A DNA stretch of 64,000 nt from UBA2336 sp965227265 (GTDB taxonomy: Bacteria > Bacteroidota > Bacteroidia > Cytophagales > Cyclobacteriaceae). A program made the translations under genes and the position numbers. The DNA lies in NCBI GenBank assembly GCA_965227265.1, contig OZ245738.1, forward strand, positions 3,100,001-3,164,000, in the 5' to 3' direction. Positions 61,213 to 64,000 of this stretch are shown piece after piece (the stretch's first letter is position 1; each line of letters begins with the position of its first letter). The notes under the pieces were generated by a model. It saw nothing but the letters and a program-made list of their open reading frames with translations. It made no database searches and was not told the origin of the DNA.

Positions 61213-61860
61213 ATGCTTCAGGTAAAAAAATTCACCTTTAATCCCTTTGCCGAAAATACCTATGTGCTATTCGATGAAACGAATGAATCCATCATTATTG
61301 ACCCGGGTTGCTACGAAAAAGCGGAGCAGCAGGAGCTCGTGGATTTCATAGAAGAGAATAAGCTTGTAGTTAAGAAGCTTATCAACACACACTGTCATAT
61401 CGATCACGTATTAGGCAATGCCTTTGTAAAGGATAAGTTTAAGGTTCAGCTATATATCCATCCGATTGAAGAGGCATTGTTGAGAGCTGTGAGCAGTTAC
61501 GCCTCCAATTATGGTTTTCATCAATACCAGAACTCTACTCCCGATGTTTTTATAAGTGAAGATGATGTTGTGGATTTCGGGAATCAAAAGCTGCAAATAC
61601 TTTTTGTTCCCGGTCATAGTCCAGGGCATATTGCCTTTTACGATAGCGCCAGTAAAAGTTTAATTGGTGGAGATGTGCTCTTTGAAAATAGCATTGGCCG
61701 ATCAGATCTGCCGGGTGGTAATTTCAATACACTGATCAACAGCATCCATGAAAAATTTTTCACCTTACCCGATGATGTTACTGTATATTGCGGCCACGGT
61801 GAAGAGACCAGTATTGGATTTGAAAAAAGAACGAATCCTTTTTGCGCCATACTAAAATAG
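61213..61860 (+). CDS. MBL-fold metallo-hydrolase (glyoxalase II-like)
   Basis: The 215-residue enzyme has the metallo-beta-lactamase metal motif NTHCHIDHVLG near residue 58, GHSPGHIAFYD, IGGDVLFENSIGRSDLPGGN and CGHGEETSIG. Together they place it with glyoxalase II-type and persulfide-dioxygenase-type hydrolases. The likely substrates are glutathione- or other thiol-derived thioesters, but glutathione is rare in Bacteroidota. It is followed by pssA after three bases. Confidence 0.9.
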   Translation: MLQVKKFTFNPFAENTYVLFDETNESIIIDPGCYEKAEQQELVDFIEENKLVVKKLINTHCHIDHVLGNAFVKDKFKVQLYIHPIEEALLRAVSSYASNYGFHQYQNSTPDVFISEDDVVDFGNQKLQILFVPGHSPGHIAFYDSASKSLIGGDVLFENSIGRSDLPGGNFNTLINSIHEKFFTLPDDVTVYCGHGEETSIGFEKRTNPFCAILK

Positions 61861-61863
61861 AAA

Positions 61864-62541
61864 ATGATCACACGCCACATCCCAAATTTTCTAACCTGCT
61901 GCAACTTGTTTAGCGGTTGCCTGGGTGTGGTGTTTGTACTAAATGGAGACGTTGCATTGGGCGCGTACTTTGTTTGGATTGCCTGCGTATTTGATTTCTT
62001 CGATGGCTTTGCTGCACGCATGTTAAAGGTAAGCTCTCCCATTGGCAAAGAACTTGATTCTCTGGCCGATATGGTCAGCTTTGGGTTGCTCCCCTCCATA
62101 GTGATTTATAAGATGCTGGTAATGGCTCATGTTCATGAATATGTAACATACCTTGCTTTTTCCATTGCGATTTTCTCAGCCTTGCGGTTGGCAATCTTTA
62201 ACATCGATGAAACACAAAGCGATTCTTTTCGAGGACTGCCTACGCCTGCCAATGCACTATTCTTAACTGCATTGCCTTGGCTTACCGGTATGCTGGGTAT
62301 TGCTGTGTATGAGCCCTGGGTACTGTGTACTGTCGTTGTAATCTCTTCTTATCTCCTTGTATCCGGTATCCCGTTATTCGCGCTTAAGTTTAAAAACTTC
62401 TCGTGGAAGGATAACAAGATCAGGTTTACCTTTCTGACTGTGTCAGTATTACTACTGCCCGTTCTGAAGATCACCGCCATACCGGTAATCATACTATTAT
62501 ATATCGCCCTTTCGTTAGGTGTTCAGGCTGTTTCAAAATAG
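61864..62541 (+). CDS. pssA: CDP-diacylglycerol-serine O-phosphatidyltransferase
   Basis: Phosphatidylserine synthase makes the precursor of phosphatidylethanolamine. The 225-residue membrane protein has the CDP-alcohol phosphotransferase signature DFFDGFAAR-x8-G-x3-D-x3-D near residues 42-65 (DGFAARMLKVSSPIGKELDS) and about six further membrane segments. The start MITRHIPNFLTCCNLFSGC fits the family. It lies three bases after the MBL gene. Confidence 0.93.
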   Translation: MITRHIPNFLTCCNLFSGCLGVVFVLNGDVALGAYFVWIACVFDFFDGFAARMLKVSSPIGKELDSLADMVSFGLLPSIVIYKMLVMAHVHEYVTYLAFSIAIFSALRLAIFNIDETQSDSFRGLPTPANALFLTALPWLTGMLGIAVYEPWVLCTVVVISSYLLVSGIPLFALKFKNFSWKDNKIRFTFLTVSVLLLPVLKITAIPVIILLYIALSLGVQAVSK

Positions 62542-62544
62542 GCG

Positions 62545-62552
62545 TATTTTTG
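62545..62552 (+). promoter_or_regulatory. -7 promoter box of porU
   Basis: TATTTTTG, an exact TAnnTTTG match, followed by CTTTTC, 23 bases before the TTG start of porU. The -33 region shows no clear TTTG. Confidence 0.55.
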
Positions 62553-62574
62553 CTTTTCTAATCTAGCTGGACCC

Positions 62575-64000
62575 TTGAAAATTCCTCAGCAAAGGCATTT
62601 TTTCTTAATTCTTATCCTTTTCATATCGGGGACGTGGATCTCTATTTCCCCTGCAAAAGCTCAATCTGTGCTGGCGACTGGCAAATGGTATAAAGTAGCC
62701 GTTGAGAAAAATGGAGTCTACAAAATCTCCAATAAGAACTTTAAAAAAATGGGGTTCGATCCTTCTAAAACCGACCCGCGAAAGATCAGACTCTACGGCA
62801 ATGAAGGTGGCATGCTGCCCCAATCAAACCAAATTGCACGGCCGGACGATCTTGTTGAGAATGCCATCTTTATTTCAGGAGAAGCAGACGGGAAGTTTAA
62901 TTCGGATGACTACATTCTTTTTTATGCTCAAGGGGCTGATAAAATTTCTTTCAACCAGAGCAAAGGCATAATTGATTATGAGAAAAACTTATATGCCGAT
63001 AAGAATTATTACTTCATAACGGTATCAGAAACAAATGGAAAACGCATTACCACTAATGAAGTACCTGGTGTTTTGCCGGTTGTTAATACAGTTGAAAATT
63101 TCTCGTTTCACGAAATAGATCAACACTCCGAATTAAAATCAGGTCGTGAATGGTTTGGTGAGCGCTTCGACCTTACCACAGAACTTACTTTTGAAACCGA
63201 TCTAAAGAATGTGATCCCCGGCACAACAATGAAGTTTGTTTCCGGTGTGATGGGAAAATCTTTTTCAGCAACCTCCTTTAAGGTTTCGGTTAATAATAAA
63301 TTAGCCTTGACCCAGAATATTCAAGCTATACCTACTGCAGACTATAACGTCAAGGGAGAAATGAGAACAGATACACTTGATTTAGGTGCCGATACAATTT
63401 CTTCTTCAGGGGGTTCAGGTCAAAAAATTAAATACACGTACGTAAAAGCTTCTTCCGGAAATTCGGTCGGGTTCTTAGATTTTTTTCTCCTTCAGGCCAC
63501 TCAAAAACTTTCTTTACATAGTAGCCAGGTTATCTTTCGGTCAACATCAAGTCTGTCAAATCCTGCATCGCAATTCGAAATTGAAAGCTCTGAGTCTTCA
63601 GCAATCGTCTGGGATATCAGTAACCCTTACGAACCTTTACTCAAGTCTTCTGTTTTTTCTGCAGGCAAAACATCATTCAACTCCATTACGAGTGTTTTAA
63701 AAGAATTTATTGTTTTTAAGAGCGATGTTCCAACACCTGAATTGATAGGATCGATAACAAATCAGAATTTACATGGACTGCCTACTCCAAGACTTATCAT
63801 CATAACACATCCTGACTTTAAACAAGAAGCAGAACGCCTTGCCGCTTATCGCAACAGCAGAAACATCGCGACAAGCGTTGTCACGATCGACCAGGTTTAT
63901 CACGAATTTTCAAGTGGCCGGCAAGATGTAACTGCTATTCGCGATTTTGTAAAATCGCTTTATGATAAAAGCGCAGGCACATTAAAAAGCGTTCTACTCG
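62575..64000 (+). CDS. porU: Type IX secretion system sortase PorU, N-terminal part
   Basis: The first 475 codons of a large secreted protein are visible; the rest is past the right edge. It starts at TTG (MKIPQQRHFFLILIL) with a signal peptide. The N-terminal beta domain (WYKVAVEKNGVYKISNKNFK; KIRLYGNEGGMLP; SDDYILFYAQGADK) and the start of a C25-type peptidase domain (LPTPRLIIITHPDFKQEAER; DVTAIRDFVKSLYD) are those of PorU, which cleaves the C-terminal signal of type IX substrates and attaches them at the surface. The catalytic Cys lies outside the window. Confidence 0.9.
   Translation, partial: MKIPQQRHFFLILILFISGTWISISPAKAQSVLATGKWYKVAVEKNGVYKISNKNFKKMGFDPSKTDPRKIRLYGNEGGMLPQSNQIARPDDLVENAIFISGEADGKFNSDDYILFYAQGADKISFNQSKGIIDYEKNLYADKNYYFITVSETNGKRITTNEVPGVLPVVNTVENFSFHEIDQHSELKSGREWFGERFDLTTELTFETDLKNVIPGTTMKFVSGVMGKSFSATSFKVSVNNKLALTQNIQAIPTADYNVKGEMRTDTLDLGADTISSSGGSGQKIKYTYVKASSGNSVGFLDFFLLQATQKLSLHSSQVIFRSTSSLSNPASQFEIESSESSAIVWDISNPYEPLLKSSVFSAGKTSFNSITSVLKEFIVFKSDVPTPELIGSITNQNLHGLPTPRLIIITHPDFKQEAERLAAYRNSRNIATSVVTIDQVYHEFSSGRQDVTAIRDFVKSLYDKSAGTLKSVLL

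Overview
The window reads as a chromosome segment of a Bacteroidota bacterium, most likely a member of the Cytophagales. The clues are Bacteroidota-type promoters (TTTG, about 19 bases, then TAnnTTTG), almost no Shine-Dalgarno sequences, TonB-dependent receptors with an N-terminal carboxypeptidase-regulatory domain, many small lipoproteins, a LytS/LytTR pair, and PorU, the sortase of the type IX secretion system. No phage, insertion sequence or CRISPR array was seen; almost all genes look like native chromosomal genes.

Bases 1-8800 are information-processing core on the minus strand. The operon tRNA-Trp, secE, nusG, rplK, rplA, rplJ, rplL, rpoB (cut by the left edge) is separated from a second operon, tRNA-Tyr, tRNA-Gly, tRNA-Thr, tuf, by one plus-strand YciI-like gene. 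Bases 8800-12830 hold a DciA-like DUF721 gene and recF, then pdhA, a membrane TPR protein and ribH. Bases 12900-26340 hold a DUF4397 lipoprotein with an Oar-type TonB receptor, an outer-membrane POTRA/barrel protein, a glutamate-synthase-like FMN enzyme, a GapN-like dehydrogenase, acylphosphatase and deoC.

Bases 26400-33700 form one accessory locus. Two tandem single-membrane-span miniproteins of about 40 residues share a YF-RAK-F-Y motif. They lie beside an anti-sigma/ECF sigma pair. Diverging from the pair is an operon with a DUF4331 domain split over two genes, a TPR lipoprotein, a histidine-rich membrane protein and a TonB receptor. I infer a sigma-controlled envelope or metal/cofactor uptake system.

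Bases 33700-42200 contain lpdA (partner of pdhA), a GT-C-like membrane protein, fabG and the methionine operon metY-metX-hom. A SAM-I riboswitch precedes the operon, and right after it comes a 44-codon leader ORF ending in KCMCCCYCC. This is the most striking regulatory architecture in the window: a SAM sensor followed by what looks like a cysteine-sensing leader peptide.

Bases 42200-64000 contain an arginase-fold protein with altered metal ligands, a histidine kinase with a periplasmic SBP3 domain, a VWA protein, a TPR/LytS kinase with its LytTR regulator, an M28 peptidase, small secreted proteins, a YicC-type nuclease, a very large PD40/outer-membrane barrel fusion, a MBL hydrolase, phosphatidylserine synthase and the start of porU. 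Several intergenic regions carry long palindromes, including two copies of a 37-base hairpin repeat family.
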